Positions 1 to 11,218 of a DNA stretch of 64,000 bases are shown in pieces. A program made the position numbers and the translations under genes. This DNA comes from Lucifuga dentata (lineage: Eukaryota > Chordata > Actinopteri > Ophidiiformes > Bythitidae). The DNA lies in contig VXCM01000116.1 of assembly GCA_014773175.1 (NCBI GenBank), positions 248,001 through 312,000 of the forward strand, in the 5' to 3' direction. The stretch's first letter is position 1. Each line of letters opens with the position of its first letter. The notes beneath the pieces are model-generated. The model saw nothing but the letters and a program-made list of their open reading frames with translations. It made no database searches and was not told the DNA's origin.

Positions 1-722
1 AGACACTGGCTGACTTTGATTCAGCCACATAGAGGTTGAGTCATGTGCTTTTGACTGTTAAAACGGGTTGGGTTGACGCTGGAACTTGAATGCCCTGAGG
101 GATCGCGCATTACTACACCTCAGAAACTTTATTAAACTGGAGAGGACTCTCTACTATAGGTTCAAACTCTGATATATGGTTAGAAAGAGAAGGTAGATCA
201 AGGTGGAAGTTGTGCTCAAAACTGCTTCTTAAAAAAAAAACTTGTTAAACTTGTCACATAACATGCAAAAGAACTGGCAGACTTGTATGTGTAATCAACA
301 ACTTTAAGGATCCATGTCTTCCTGTTGTTCTGACAGCACTGTCAGCACAAAAGCCTGAGTGATTGGTGTTTCTCAGATTCAAGACTAGACTTGTGGTTCT
401 GAGAGCATGTACCTTAAAATTGTTTACAGTGCAGGGATCGTTTAACACCGAACACGTCAGGGTACCAGACTATGCATTGAGTTTTCAGATGCTTTAGAAA
501 ACTGCTTTAACCAATATGTAACTACTTCAAATCCAGGCCAGATGTGTCTTTAGAAATGTCCCGACGTCTTGTTGATAAGAAGAGAAGAGATGACAGATAC
601 TCTGTATTTCGGTTTGCAGCTATCCTGTTTTCAAAGCTTGAACCCTTCAAACAGTTTAATCCTGTCCTGAATGAGAGCTGGATCATTGTATAACCCCTTC
701 ATTGATACGCACCAACACATGG

Positions 723-765
<43 letters not shown>

Positions 766-1654
766 AAGAGAGGGCGAGTCCTGAAATAAAGTTGTACATT
801 CACTCTTATGGTGAAAAACTACATAATGGGTGACAGAGTTGTATAGAGGCTAAAATGGCATTGAAAACACAATAAAAACATTATCAAAAATTTATAGCAA
901 AACACTCTCATTTTCATCAAAACTCGATATTTTCCCCTTGATCACATTATAAGTTATCCTCTCACTTTTAGACATATTTCTGAAATGAAATGCTTCTGAA
1001 TACTGAATCTGAATTTTCTAGGCAAACGCTGAGAATCCCAATTGTAAAATTCGAGCCAGTTATGATTTGTTAGAGATGGTGTAAATAGTAGTAAAAATCA
1101 AAATCTTTACCTCAAGACAGATGGGATTTTATATTAAAAAATATGCCATAAAAAAAAAAAAAAAANAAAAAAAAAAAAAAATAGAACTCCCTAGAAAAAT
1201 TCTCTGTCGCCTTTACGTCATCATACGATTGTGGCATTAGTTACGGACAGATAACAGCTTTCCTTTCCTTAGAAACAATTAAAAAGAAGAAATAAGACAC
1301 GGATGTGTGTGTTCGGTGTGGACTTACGCACCGACGTGTCTTCATTTCCAGAAAGCACAATAATGCTCAATAAAGGACTCATCTATTTTTTTGTCACCTT
1401 TTCTTTGTCGGTTAGTTCTAGTTAAATCTATTCTGGATGACAAACATATCATTAAATCCATCTCTGACATACAACACATTAATGTTTACAAATTAAGCTT
1501 TATGTTGTTGATTTTTATGATGCATTAAAATTATAACTACATGCTGTCAGAGCATAATAGCACCTGTAAAAAGCAGTAGTGCAATTAAAATAAAAACAAG
1601 CTTTATGTAGTTGTATGACAACTCCAACAACACACAATTCCAGTTTTACAAATA
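1..1654. other. Flank downstream of fzd10, no gene seen
   Basis: AT-rich non-coding DNA beyond the 3' end of the Frizzled gene. It holds a (GA)n microsatellite at about 726-762 and an A-homopolymer at 1151-1181 interrupted by a single N (1166). Short open frames here have no recognisable domain and no splice context. Confidence 0.6.
726..762. repeat. (GA)n microsatellite
   Basis: About 18 uninterrupted GA units, followed by a purine-rich tail. Confidence 0.95.
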
Positions 1655-2369
1655 TTTAAAACTAGAACGTTTTATTAATTTTCTATAAAATCTGAACTTT
1701 TAGAAATATATACAAATGCTCCGTAGTGCTATAAAACAGCAAAGCAAACATGGAGAACTCAACTGCGTGTACAAATAACTTTTCAATAATGAGTGCTTGA
1801 TTAATTTATGGCATGAATTTGCCTCACAATGGGCAGTTCATAAGGTCGTGAGCGCTTTTCAACAGCTGCTCTCACTCCAGCTCAGACATATATGACACTG
1901 CCTCGATTTCCATTAAAAAGCCTCCAAAATGCAACACTCATCTCTCTGTCCATTTGCTTCCATTGTCTATGGGGTCTTTTCATTGTCTGTAACTGTCAGT
2001 AACAGTACAAGTGTCTTTTTTGCCAGCAAGGAAAATATCTATTGCACATTATTCAAGTAACCCCACAGTACATCCAAATGGTTTGTTCCACTCTTTTGTC
2101 TTGGGAACAATATGATTTTTTTTTTTCCTCTACAAAGTTCCTCAATGGAATAAGTGAATCCAGGAGAAGCAGATTCTTTTTTTTCTCAAACAAAGGCAGA
2201 TTTGTTGCATGAGAAGGTTTAAGATACAAAAACCCATGTTGCATTATCTTCAGTGCAGGTTGCATAAATAAAACATGAACCTTGTTTCCTTTGATGGCAC
2301 TCTGATTACAAAGTATCATTTAGGTAAGGGCTTTACAAGTATTTTTGGGTTTGTACAAAGAAAGCCAAC
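1655..2369 (-). other. fzd10: Putative fzd10 3' UTR
   Basis: This is the stretch between the fzd10 stop codon and the first AATAAA hexamer seen on the minus strand. It is AT-rich with long T runs. About 0.7 kb is a plausible vertebrate 3' UTR length. The extent is inferred only from the hexamer. Confidence 0.4.
1671..1676 (-). terminator. fzd10: Possible fzd10 polyadenylation signal
   Basis: TTTATT on the plus strand reads AATAAA on the minus strand, about 0.7 kb after the fzd10 stop. It is the first canonical hexamer found downstream. No transcript evidence is available here. Confidence 0.35.
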
Positions 2370-4127
2370 TCATACACATGTGGGAGGTGGCCGTGTTGGC
2401 TCATACTTAGTACTGTGGCCTTTGAGAGATGGGTGAGGTTTGATGTAAGGCCCACTGCTGGTGAACACACTGGCAGCCTTCCTCCTTGTCCTCTTCTTCA
2501 GCTTCCTGCTGAACACATTCTGCCATGACTGCAGAGTCTTTGAGGTCCATATCCACATGCCACTGGTGATGCCCACCACCAACAGCATGAAGATCTTCAC
2601 CATGAAGATTTCAACAGCAGGGATAGAAGTCTTCATGACACACTCGTCTGACTCCGGCCCGTTGTTGTCGACACACTTCTGCTCTCCTGCCAGGATGCAC
2701 CAGTAGTCCATGTTGAGCCGCTCGTAGAAGTAGCAGGCGATGACGCAGGTGGCAGGGACGGTGTAAAGCACGGAGAAGACTCCGATACGAACCATCAGCT
2801 TCTCCAGCTTGTCTGTGTTCTCTCCCTCTGTTTTCATAATCTTACGAATGTGGAAGAGGGCAACAAAACCTGAGAGAAGGAACGAAGTACCAATAATAAG
2901 GTAGGAAGAAAGAGGAATGAGCACAAAGCCGGTGAGAGCTTTGACATCCATGCTGCCCACATAGCAGACGCCTGTCAGCTCGTCCCCTGCCACCTTCCTC
3001 ATCACCAGGATCATGATGGTCTTTACAGCCGGGATGGCCCACGCTGCCAGGTGGAAGTAGCTGCTGTTGGCCTCAATGGCTTCGTGGCCCCATTTCTTCC
3101 CTGCAGCCAGGAACCATGTGAGAGTCAGAATAACCCACCAGAGGGAGCTGGCCATGCCAAAGTAATAGAGGATGAGGAACACAATAGTGCAGCCTGTGCT
3201 CTCCAGACCCTCCTGGATGATATACTGGACCCCACTGTCTCTGTCGCAGGCAATTCTGTCAGCTCCCACAAAAAGTCGGATGAGGTAGCCCACAGAGTAA
3301 ACACAGTAGGACATTGAGAGGAAAATGATTGGCCTCTCAGGGTATTTGAAACGTTGGGGATCTATCAGGAAAGTGAGCACAGTGAAGGAGCTGGAGACAA
3401 AGCAGAGGATGGACCAGATGGCCATCCACACCAGAGAGAACTGCTTGTCTCCCTGACTCCAGTATACATCCACTTTGGGGTAGCATTTAGGGGCACAGGA
3501 TTCGCTCTTCTCCACGAAATGGAACTTGCCAGGGTTGCTGCATGTTTGTTTGCTGCTGCTGTCCTTAAGGTGCAGGTCCTGCCCGTTCAGAGGCCGCTGC
3601 GGCCTGAAATCTGGAGGCTGAGTGTGGGAGACTTTGGGAGGCTCATCTGAGCCGTTGTTGGGCGCCTCCATGCAGAGGTTGTTGGGGTCGTTTTTGGTTG
3701 GCAGCCGGGAGCAGTCCAGAGAATCGGGCCAGGGGAAGTTAAACTGCTCCAGGATAGGTGAGCATTTTAGTTTGACCTGCTCACACATGACTCTGCATGC
3801 TGGGATGGGGTTGGACACCTGCTCTGTGCACATGGGAGAATACAGAGAACACAGGAAAAATTTCAGATGACTGTGGCATCCAAACTCTATCAGCGGGGCA
3901 AACTCATGCAGCTTTATAGCCGCCTCTTTCTGGTCCTCATGCCCCATCAGATTTGGCATGCGAGTCATGTTGTAGCCAATATCCTTACACAGGGGGATGT
4001 TGATGTGTTGACATCCCCCCTCTCCTGACCGATCCGGATCTATTGAGCTAATGGCCGAACCCCCTCCGCTCCATAAGACAAGCAGCACATGGAGGAGGCT
4101 CACTTTAGCAGATGAACACATTCTCAT
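2370..4127 (-). CDS. fzd10: Frizzled-10 Wnt receptor, complete, single exon
   Basis: This is a seven-transmembrane Wnt receptor at the plasma membrane. It binds Wnt ligands through an extracellular cysteine-rich domain and recruits Dishevelled on the cytoplasmic side. The open frame is 585 codons without introns, close to the ~581 of human FZD10. Residues 1-25 form a hydrophobic signal peptide. The cysteine-rich domain carries ten cysteines at 39, 47, 84, 93, 100, 111, 115, 122, 139 and 152, with N-glycosylation sequons at N53 and N158. Hydrophobic segments lie near residues 231-255, 265-287, 312-336, 354-377, 398-424, 446-466 and 502-526. The Dishevelled-binding KTxxxW motif is KTLQSW at 530-535, and the protein ends in TCV, a PDZ-ligand type tail. 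The linker and the PTCV terminus match FZD10 better than FZD9 or FZD4. The start has G at -3; a second in-frame Met at codon 3 is an alternative. It is head-to-head with tmem132d, as in human. Confidence 0.97.
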   Translation of the reverse strand: MRMCSSAKVSLLHVLLVLWSGGGSAISSIDPDRSGEGGCQHINIPLCKDIGYNMTRMPNLMGHEDQKEAAIKLHEFAPLIEFGCHSHLKFFLCSLYSPMCTEQVSNPIPACRVMCEQVKLKCSPILEQFNFPWPDSLDCSRLPTKNDPNNLCMEAPNNGSDEPPKVSHTQPPDFRPQRPLNGQDLHLKDSSSKQTCSNPGKFHFVEKSESCAPKCYPKVDVYWSQGDKQFSLVWMAIWSILCFVSSSFTVLTFLIDPQRFKYPERPIIFLSMSYCVYSVGYLIRLFVGADRIACDRDSGVQYIIQEGLESTGCTIVFLILYYFGMASSLWWVILTLTWFLAAGKKWGHEAIEANSSYFHLAAWAIPAVKTIMILVMRKVAGDELTGVCYVGSMDVKALTGFVLIPLSSYLIIGTSFLLSGFVALFHIRKIMKTEGENTDKLEKLMVRIGVFSVLYTVPATCVIACYFYERLNMDYWCILAGEQKCVDNNGPESDECVMKTSIPAVEIFMVKIFMLLVVGITSGMWIWTSKTLQSWQNVFSRKLKKRTRRKAASVFTSSGPYIKPHPSLKGHSTKYEPTRPPPTCV

Positions 4128-4900
4128 CTCTTGTAATGAAAAAAAAAAAGAAAAAAGATTTGGTCAAATGTTCTTAACTACCACAACGCACAAGTTTCTT
4201 TCATTAAAAAGTGATGAAACCCTGTTTGTGTCAGATCAGCGTGGAAAACTTACAGCACTATCTGCTGGACGATCATTGTTTCCTCGTTTAATGTTTAATA
4301 AAAACATAATTCCCGTAATGTTCGGAAGTGTAATCTCGTTGGAAGCGGCGTGCGTTCCGGTCCATGCTTCTTTTTCAGTCTCTCTCACCGCGCATCTCAG
4401 TCTGATCCCGACAGGTTTCAAGCTCCGATCTGTCCTGAACTTGTCTCCAAAAAGCTTCACCTGTCTGTCCTCAGGTTTCGCGACACTTTCCAGAGGGTTT
4501 GACGATGTGAGTCCTCTTCCAATAACTTAAAAAAGCAGCAAAAACAGTGTTCCTGTAGTCCTTTTTACGCACGGATGGCTACGCCAAGCAGGCGCTCAGA
4601 AATCAGCCAGGAAAACAACTAAAATAAATATTAAATGTGTTGTAACTGTGCCCCACAAAGGCAGGATTTACGCTCCTCCCGCCGCAGCCTGTGGACGCGT
4701 TTGGTGGCAGCGCTCGTCTGAGCTGGTCTGAGTCTCCGTCCCAGTCTAACCTGCCAAAAGATCCGCCTTCAAAGACAACCACTTTGCATAAGAAAGATGA
4801 CACTGACACGCTGATTATTTTCAAATCGTGCGGAACAGCTTGTTGGCCAATCATTACTGCATCTTAAAGCTTCACTGCAAACTCCCTTCTCTCTGTTTAT
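4128..4900 (-). promoter_or_regulatory. fzd10: fzd10 upstream region (5' UTR and proximal promoter)
   Basis: This is the sequence immediately upstream of the fzd10 start, with more CpG than its surroundings between about 4320 and 4840. It contains a TTCAAAG word at 4768-4774 that fits the TCF/LEF core, and a CCAAT box at 4847-4851. No convincing TATA box was found. The transcription start cannot be placed, so the extent is a guess based on position and base composition. Confidence 0.4.
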
Positions 4901-5036
4901 TTCTGGTCGACCAAAAGTTCTTCTGAAAGAACAGGACACATTTTAACACAATGCGAGGAGCCAAAATGTTTCGCAGTATGGATCTCTGTCGCACCAAAAC
5001 CCAGTGCTTCGGTCAGTCTTTGTATATTCTTCTTCT

Positions 5037-5071
<35 letters not shown>

Positions 5072-7500
5072 ATTTTTCCACTTTCCCTTGTGAACTGAAC
5101 TTGTGAACTTTTTATATATAAAAGTTTACTTAACTTTCCCATGCTTTCTTATTTGAAATACCACATAAAACCAATAATGAGGAGAATGACTTAAGAGAGT
5201 TTTGTTACTGGAGGTTCTGTCATACATTGTGTGCAAGTGAAGGCTTTCAACATTTTAGTCATGTTCTCAACAAGTGCAGCCTTTAATTGAAGAATTCATA
5301 AGTCCTCATTAATAATACATATTTTAACTTAGCCTGTCTATGGATGAATAATATATATGAAGCAAATCCAGATAGATCTGGTTTTGTTGTTGTTCTTGCA
5401 CAGTAAGTTATAGTTCGATCAGTGATAATGCAGCACCAAACCTCTTGCAGACTGAATGGAAACACACAGGGTCATTTTCTGCTGTGGATCAGTTAATATA
5501 AGACCTTTCAATATGTCCGCAAATGCTGATCATTTAAGATCATTTAATAAGAAATCATATGCACAAACTGTGTTTCAGGGTATTACCCCTTTAGATAATT
5601 TTATCTGTAAATGAATGAACTAAACATGCTGGTTTAAAGCAAAAAGATGCACAGGAGTTTGAAAACTCCTCACTTTCAATACAACAGAAAATAATTTATT
5701 TCTTAGTCGGCATTTCTAACTGGCAAACAACATATAATATAATTTACATTCATAGAACAAGCAGGGGATATAAAATATTAAAATGAACAACAGAGAGATC
5801 ATAAACAAGTGCATTTAATCAGTCTGTATACTGTATTAAATTAACTTCCATTTGACACTATTCATTGTTTTGTATATTTTACATGAGCGGTTTGAAGTGC
5901 ATAATACAGGGAACATGTGGGTCTTATTCTTTTCGTCGGATTAATTTAGAGTCTAGTTGTGCTTTTGCAAATAACCAAAGTTTCTCCCTGCACCTTGTTC
6001 CTGTTTTTTTTTATTCGAAGGAGAAACCCAAGAAATGAGTAAAAATCTTTAAAATATTTTCAACTAAAAAGGGTATGCATAAAATCTGTTTCGAACATCT
6101 GTTTCTCAGCCTGCATCAAACATATTTCACAACTCTGAACAAATTCAATATTTGCACCATGAATAATTGTTGGAACACTATGAATGTATTTTGGTGAGAT
6201 GACTGTTTCTTTAGCCATGTAGACATTTAAATCCAGAAATGAACTGTCACACCAGTCAGTTTAAGCCAATGTGACTGATGTGAGTGTGTGGAGGAGATAT
6301 CAGAACACTGTCAGCACGGAGCTTTAAGAGGAAAACGCACCATTAACAGTATTCATATGATTTATTCTGTTATCCTGGAAAGATCAATGAATATCTGCCA
6401 TCATGAACTCTTTATTTAGCCTTTATTTCAATCTTTGAAGACTGCAGAAACAATTTCAGGGAAATATGAAGATATCATATATTGTATGAGCTATATGGTT
6501 AAATATTCTCACAGATCAGTATTAAAACTCTTTAATTAACAGCTGTGACACAAATCCAATCTTGTTGCAGGAGTTCATTCATAAAGCAGCACATCCAACT
6601 CAGACCACATCCACGCTTCAATTTGGAAGCTCATCTTCCTCACTCTGTTCTGGCCTTTCATCCACAATCAAATCACTACTAAATATCCTTGCAGTTATCA
6701 AACAGAAACAGAAAAAATATGTAAATGAGAACAACTATATTGTGTTTGGCTATACTGGAAGATGCTAAAAGTGATTGTATAGACATTAAGAGGCCACAGA
6801 ATGCTTATTGAAATAGGAGGAGGAAGAAGAAATGTAGCCTTTTTTAATGTTTTGCAGCTAATGAAGAACTTTAAAACAATTTTCACATGAAAAGGATTAT
6901 TAAGATTTAGCTGCACAGTGTGGATGATGCGACAACCGTGCAGCCATTGTTGATGACAGTGTGACTGATTTTTTCTTTTTTTTTTCTTTTTTTTTTTTTT
7001 TNTTTTTTTTTTTTTTGGTAGAGTTGATGATATAGTTATATTACCTTTAAAAAATGACAAGCAAGAGAGCCTGCGCAATCCAATACGTAAAAATGAGGAA
7101 CTGGTGCCTGGTCACAGCACAACAATTCAAAGCAAAAAACATGCTCCCTAAAATTTCAGGGCATAGAGTACTTCCATTAAAAAGGGGAGGTGACAGAGGA
7201 AAGCGCTTGCTGCAGAGGGAGGCCTTTTGGATCCATACACTGCAGACTGAAAACCCTAAAGGCTTGAATGAGGAGCTGTCATTTTCATGTTTTTTATGAC
7301 TGGTTATTGTTCAATTTGGGCTTAATATTTAGAGAATCATGAAATGTATATGCCTAATAAAATGTGGGCCTTCTGTTAAATTAATTATATGTATTTTGGT
7401 TTTTTAAAATATATTTTTCTATATGTTTCTGTATTTGCTGTGCATTATATCATGCTAGATTGTGTAGTTTTGTAGAAAACTCCATTACTGCTTGTTAAGA
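4901..7500. other. Intergenic DNA, no gene seen
   Basis: AT-rich non-coding DNA upstream of fzd10. It has T-homopolymers at 5041-5067 and 6971-7016, the latter split by an N at 7002. The open frames here are short, and those with poly-Lys runs are translated homopolymers. Confidence 0.6.
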
Positions 7501-7507
7501 CTGATGG

Positions 7508-7670
7508 ATGTTGGGTTTCACCTGTGGTTTTAGGGCTATATAAGCCCCACCCACTCTTTGTTACCTTACTGAGGATGGCTTAAAGCTGAAATGCGTCCGT
7601 ATTTGCCTGCCCGAGTCTTACATTAAAAATTATGAGCAGTAAACCTTTTGAGTGCTGGTCCTGTTTTTTG
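7508..7670 (+). repeat. Possible retroelement terminal fragment with TATA-like box
   Basis: The block contains TATATAAGCCCCACCCAC near 7538, then a gaggatggcttaaagctgaa-type word, then an ATTAAA signal about 90 bp later. A TATA-like box followed closely by a polyadenylation-like signal resembles a terminal repeat of a retroelement. No second copy or coding region was found, so the family is unknown. Confidence 0.3.
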
Positions 7671-7705
7671 CTTTGAACCTTTAAAAACTGAAATACAGGC
7701 AGTAC

Positions 7706-8067
7706 ATTTACATGCATATTAAACTTCAATTAAACTCTGATTAAGGCAATAAATTGATTTTCTTAAATGCCACACACACAAATTAATTTTGAAAATGGCG
7801 TAAATTGGAGTACTTTAAGTAACAAACATAGATTATGTGATTGTAAATCGATTTATTCAGGCGTGTGAAAGTCATAGTCGGAATAAGCCTGTACCTCCGT
7901 ATGCGTTTCCTCATCTGACTGACCCTTTGCACACTCAGATTACACAACACATCACGTATTCACCAAACCACAGAATCCTATTAATTCCATCCATGTATAC
8001 GACTCGCTTGCATTATGGCCTTAGTCGCAGTAGAGACAAATAATGGGAGTATAGCGTGCATGTAAAC
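7706..8067 (+). mobile_element. Non-autonomous DNA element, GTTTACATGCA-end family (copy 1)
   Basis: About 0.36 kb bounded by ATTTACATGCA at the left and TGCATGTAAAC at the right, a short terminal inverted repeat. Internal words recur elsewhere in the window: ctctgattaaggcaataaat, gattatgtgattgtaaatcg and ttattcaggc. It has no coding capacity. Other copies or fragments are near 15227, 16022, 17296, 17735, 17917 and 60009. The superfamily is not assigned. Confidence 0.75.
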
Positions 8068-10514
8068 GAACTGAGAGGCCTGGACAAGTCACAAAGTGCT
8101 GTAAAATGAAATGAATAAAACATATCAATGCGTAGCGCATAAAAAGCTTAAACAGACCTTTGATGATGCAGGAAGAACTGCATATTGTTTCATTTTATCT
8201 CAGCCGGGACAGGAAGATGTGACAGGGTGAGAAAAGAACAGACATGATGACAGACTCTGGCCTTCTGCTCCGTGTGTGTGTGTGTGTGTGTGTTTCTGTC
8301 TGCTCTGGAGCTAGTCACATTACCTTGTAAAAAGTTTGTGGCTGTCAGATTTATCCTCTGGCCTGGCTATGGTCTTCATCAATGGGGAACTCCTGATCAC
8401 AAGTAAACAGGGGTACTTTTAGTGCATTTTTACAAGACTCACCAAAGTGCTTTCAGAAGGATTTCAGAAGTGTGTCCCGGCAAGATGAGAAACCAGGCAC
8501 CAGCATACCTAAACGGTTTAGCACAGCATATCTTAGCGGTGGCATTTCAGCTGTTGGCGCTCAGTGTGTGGAGTATGAGCATAAATATAGAGTATGAATA
8601 CGCTTAAGAACACAATACCCTCCTCTTATGCTGCCGATGTGCTGCTCAGGATTCACTTATCCAGCTGTTTCGCTTGAAAAGGTTTGGTGAAAACTTCAGC
8701 TTCGAAATGTCCTGGTGTTCGTCATTTTATTTACACAATTTAATGTAAGCAATGCCTTTAAAACAACTAAACAGCAGATAATTTCTTGACAAACAGCTTT
8801 TCCTGGCAGGTACTATGTTTGTTCTATATTGTTGAGGAAGTTGGTGTGTTTTAAAAAAAAATGATAGGAGTAATGAGCAAATGTCTCCTAATGGGCTCGA
8901 CGCATGGTAGGCAGCGAATGACAATGACTGGTGAAACATGTCATCCCAGTGCAGCGAGCTCGACACGCAGGAAATGCACGAGGTTCTAGAACAGATCGCA
9001 AGTCTGATCGCGATTGCTGAACGATTGTTGCCATAAACAACAAATAAACACAATCCCAACCCAAGTTCAACACATATACACATAAACATTAAACACCAAA
9101 AATTACACTGATATGATATTTGCTGCAGCATATATCAATTAAAAAAAAACCATTTCTGTTCTGAAAAAAAATCATCCTTTTATGTTTTCGCAATATTGAT
9201 AAATAAATAATAAATCAGATAAAAAGGCATGTTGATTGTATCATTGTTCACCTTCTAATAGTGAAAACATAGCAGCAGAAGGGTAATGATTTGATATGAT
9301 ACATGCTGGTAATTTATGCTGAGTTCGTTGTTCTGTTGAAATGGGAAGCCAACTCAGAATTATTTCATTTTCCACCATGCAAATTCAAACTAATTAAAGT
9401 AGGAGACTACATGAAAAGTATTTTTTTGTTATGTCGGACATTTATGAGCTATTTGCTATTCCAAACAGCTTCTGCGCTCCCAGTGTTAAATGTTTAACCT
9501 GTTACTGTGTCTGCATGCTGATTAATTTAAAGAAATGCTTCAAAATGTTCATTTATAATAGAGAAATTATTGCTGTGCAGCCATATTGAAATGATAGCAA
9601 CACTAAAGAGTCAAGGAACCTTGCATGACTTTCTGATTAGGAATTCTGAATTGAGGTGGCATTTTTTTTTTAACTTTTCCGAGTCAGATATTGGGAATTC
9701 CGAGTTCCAAGTTCAAGTCTAATGCAGGATTAGATTGGCTTCCATGACTAAGCAGTAAACTGTTGGGTTGTTGGCTCATCAATGAAAGTATGCTGATTGG
9801 TCATCGTCTGGCGAAAGTAATCAAAGGTTATGCTGTAAGCCATTGTACTTGGAACTTGAAAAGTTCCAGGTCGATTCTCCTGAGTTCCGATCTAAATGTG
9901 TTCCAGTGCTCCTGCTTGGAAAAACACGGATGCTCACAGCAAGTTCATATTTTCATGGCGAGTCCGTAAATGTTATGAGGATTTACATGAATTATTTCTG
10001 AACGATTAGCAAAGAGAAAGGAAAAAAAAACAACATTTAGTAGCTGAGCAATATGTCAAAAACTACAAAAAAAGTGGTTAATCTTGTGCTAGTTTCTGAC
10101 CCGAAATTTCAAGTTGAATGACCGTTCCATTGCACTTTTCTGTGTCGGAGGCTGTGTTTTTCTGAGTTCTGAGTTCTTACAGCATTAAAAATTCTATTTT
10201 GCTGGATCACATCGCAGCTGCATGTTTTTATGAACATAACAAGGGTGAAATTTCACAAGATCGAGTATCATGTGTTATCAGCTCTTTGCACTTGTTTCAC
10301 TGGAAAGCAACAGAGGAGAGGCAACATCGCCACTGAGTATCGAGCAATAATAGTTTAAGATCTTGAAGGACACAGAATATTTTGCAAGTCAAATTTTCCA
10401 TATTCTTTTTTTTTTTTTTTTTTTTACACGTTCCAAATTACAGATCTGTGTTATGAGTATCAGAATTGCATGTACAGAGAAATCAGACCTGATTCCAGAC
10501 TCACTTTTTCAGTT
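8068..10514. other. Intergenic DNA, mostly unique, (TG)n included
   Basis: No gene seen. There is a (TG)n tract at about 8270-8293. Between about 9300 and 10200, words of the type gaattccgagttcc recur in both orientations. Similar words reappear near 15450-15900 and 25370-25600, so an old degenerate repeat is likely, but its ends could not be set. Confidence 0.5.
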
Positions 10515-11218
10515 TTAAAGGACCATACTGGCCATTTTGCATGTTTGAGCTTAATATATTCAATTTTCATACACGTAACATTACTGACAATCATTTCCCA
10601 AAGCATACTACTGGAACGAATGCTTCCTTCCAGACCGCCATTGGTTTCAGTTCATTCTGTACGCTATTAAAATCAGCTTGTTGATACTTGAAACATTCTT
10701 GGGATAGGNTGGTTTCAGTTCATTCTGTACGCTATTAAAATCAGCTTGTTGATACTTGAAACATTCTTGGGATAGGTAATCCATTATCATAAACAAGAGG
10801 TGTATTCAGGTTTTTTCGAAGTTACCTAATTTTAGCATTAAGTGCAATAAAAAGCGCGGAGTGAATGTGTCTCCACCAGGGAATATAGTCCCAAAAGAAG
10901 GCCTGCATTTATCCAAAAATTTAAACGACCATGACTTCATAAGGCTGCATAACTATTAGCAGGCGAAACATCGACTTCTAAGGTGGATATATTGCTTGAA
11001 TATTTGATTTTGAAAGATTAAGAGATTTTGAAAAATATCAGAAAAGCTGAAATACGGTTTTNGAATATTTGATTTTGAAAGATTAAGAGATTTTGAAAAA
11101 TATCAGAAAAGCTGAAATACGGTTTTATTCTTTGGGAAATGATTGTCAGCAACATAATATTTATGAAAATTGAATATGTTAGGTTCAAACATGCAAAATG
11201 GCTGGTATGGTCCTTTAA
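10515..11218 (+). mobile_element. TTAA-flanked MITE, subfamily A (copy 1)
   Basis: It begins TTAAAGGACCATACTGGCC and ends GGTCCTTTAA. The terminal inverted repeats are about 85-90 bp, and the AATATATTCAATTTTCATAC word lies inside the left repeat. No open frame of note. Two single-N joins (10709, 11062) have duplicated flanks of about 65 bp, which inflate its length from about 0.58 kb to 704 bp. TTAA at both edges suggests insertion into TTAA sites, as piggyBac-type transposases do. Confidence 0.85.

Noticed and set aside
2461..4530. Several open frames on the plus strand opposite fzd10
   Set aside because: They are antisense shadows of the GC-richer fzd10 coding sequence, with no homology.
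5041..5067. Poly-Lys open frames over homopolymers (here and at 1151, 6971, 22471, 51944)
   Set aside because: Translated A/T runs with no other coding evidence.
7706..8067. Naming the GTTTACATGCA family as zebrafish Angel-type elements
   Set aside because: The ends are only loosely similar from memory, and the assignment cannot be verified without a library search.
9850..9900. Possible tRNA B box (ggtcgattctcc)
   Set aside because: No A box or cloverleaf could be drawn around it.
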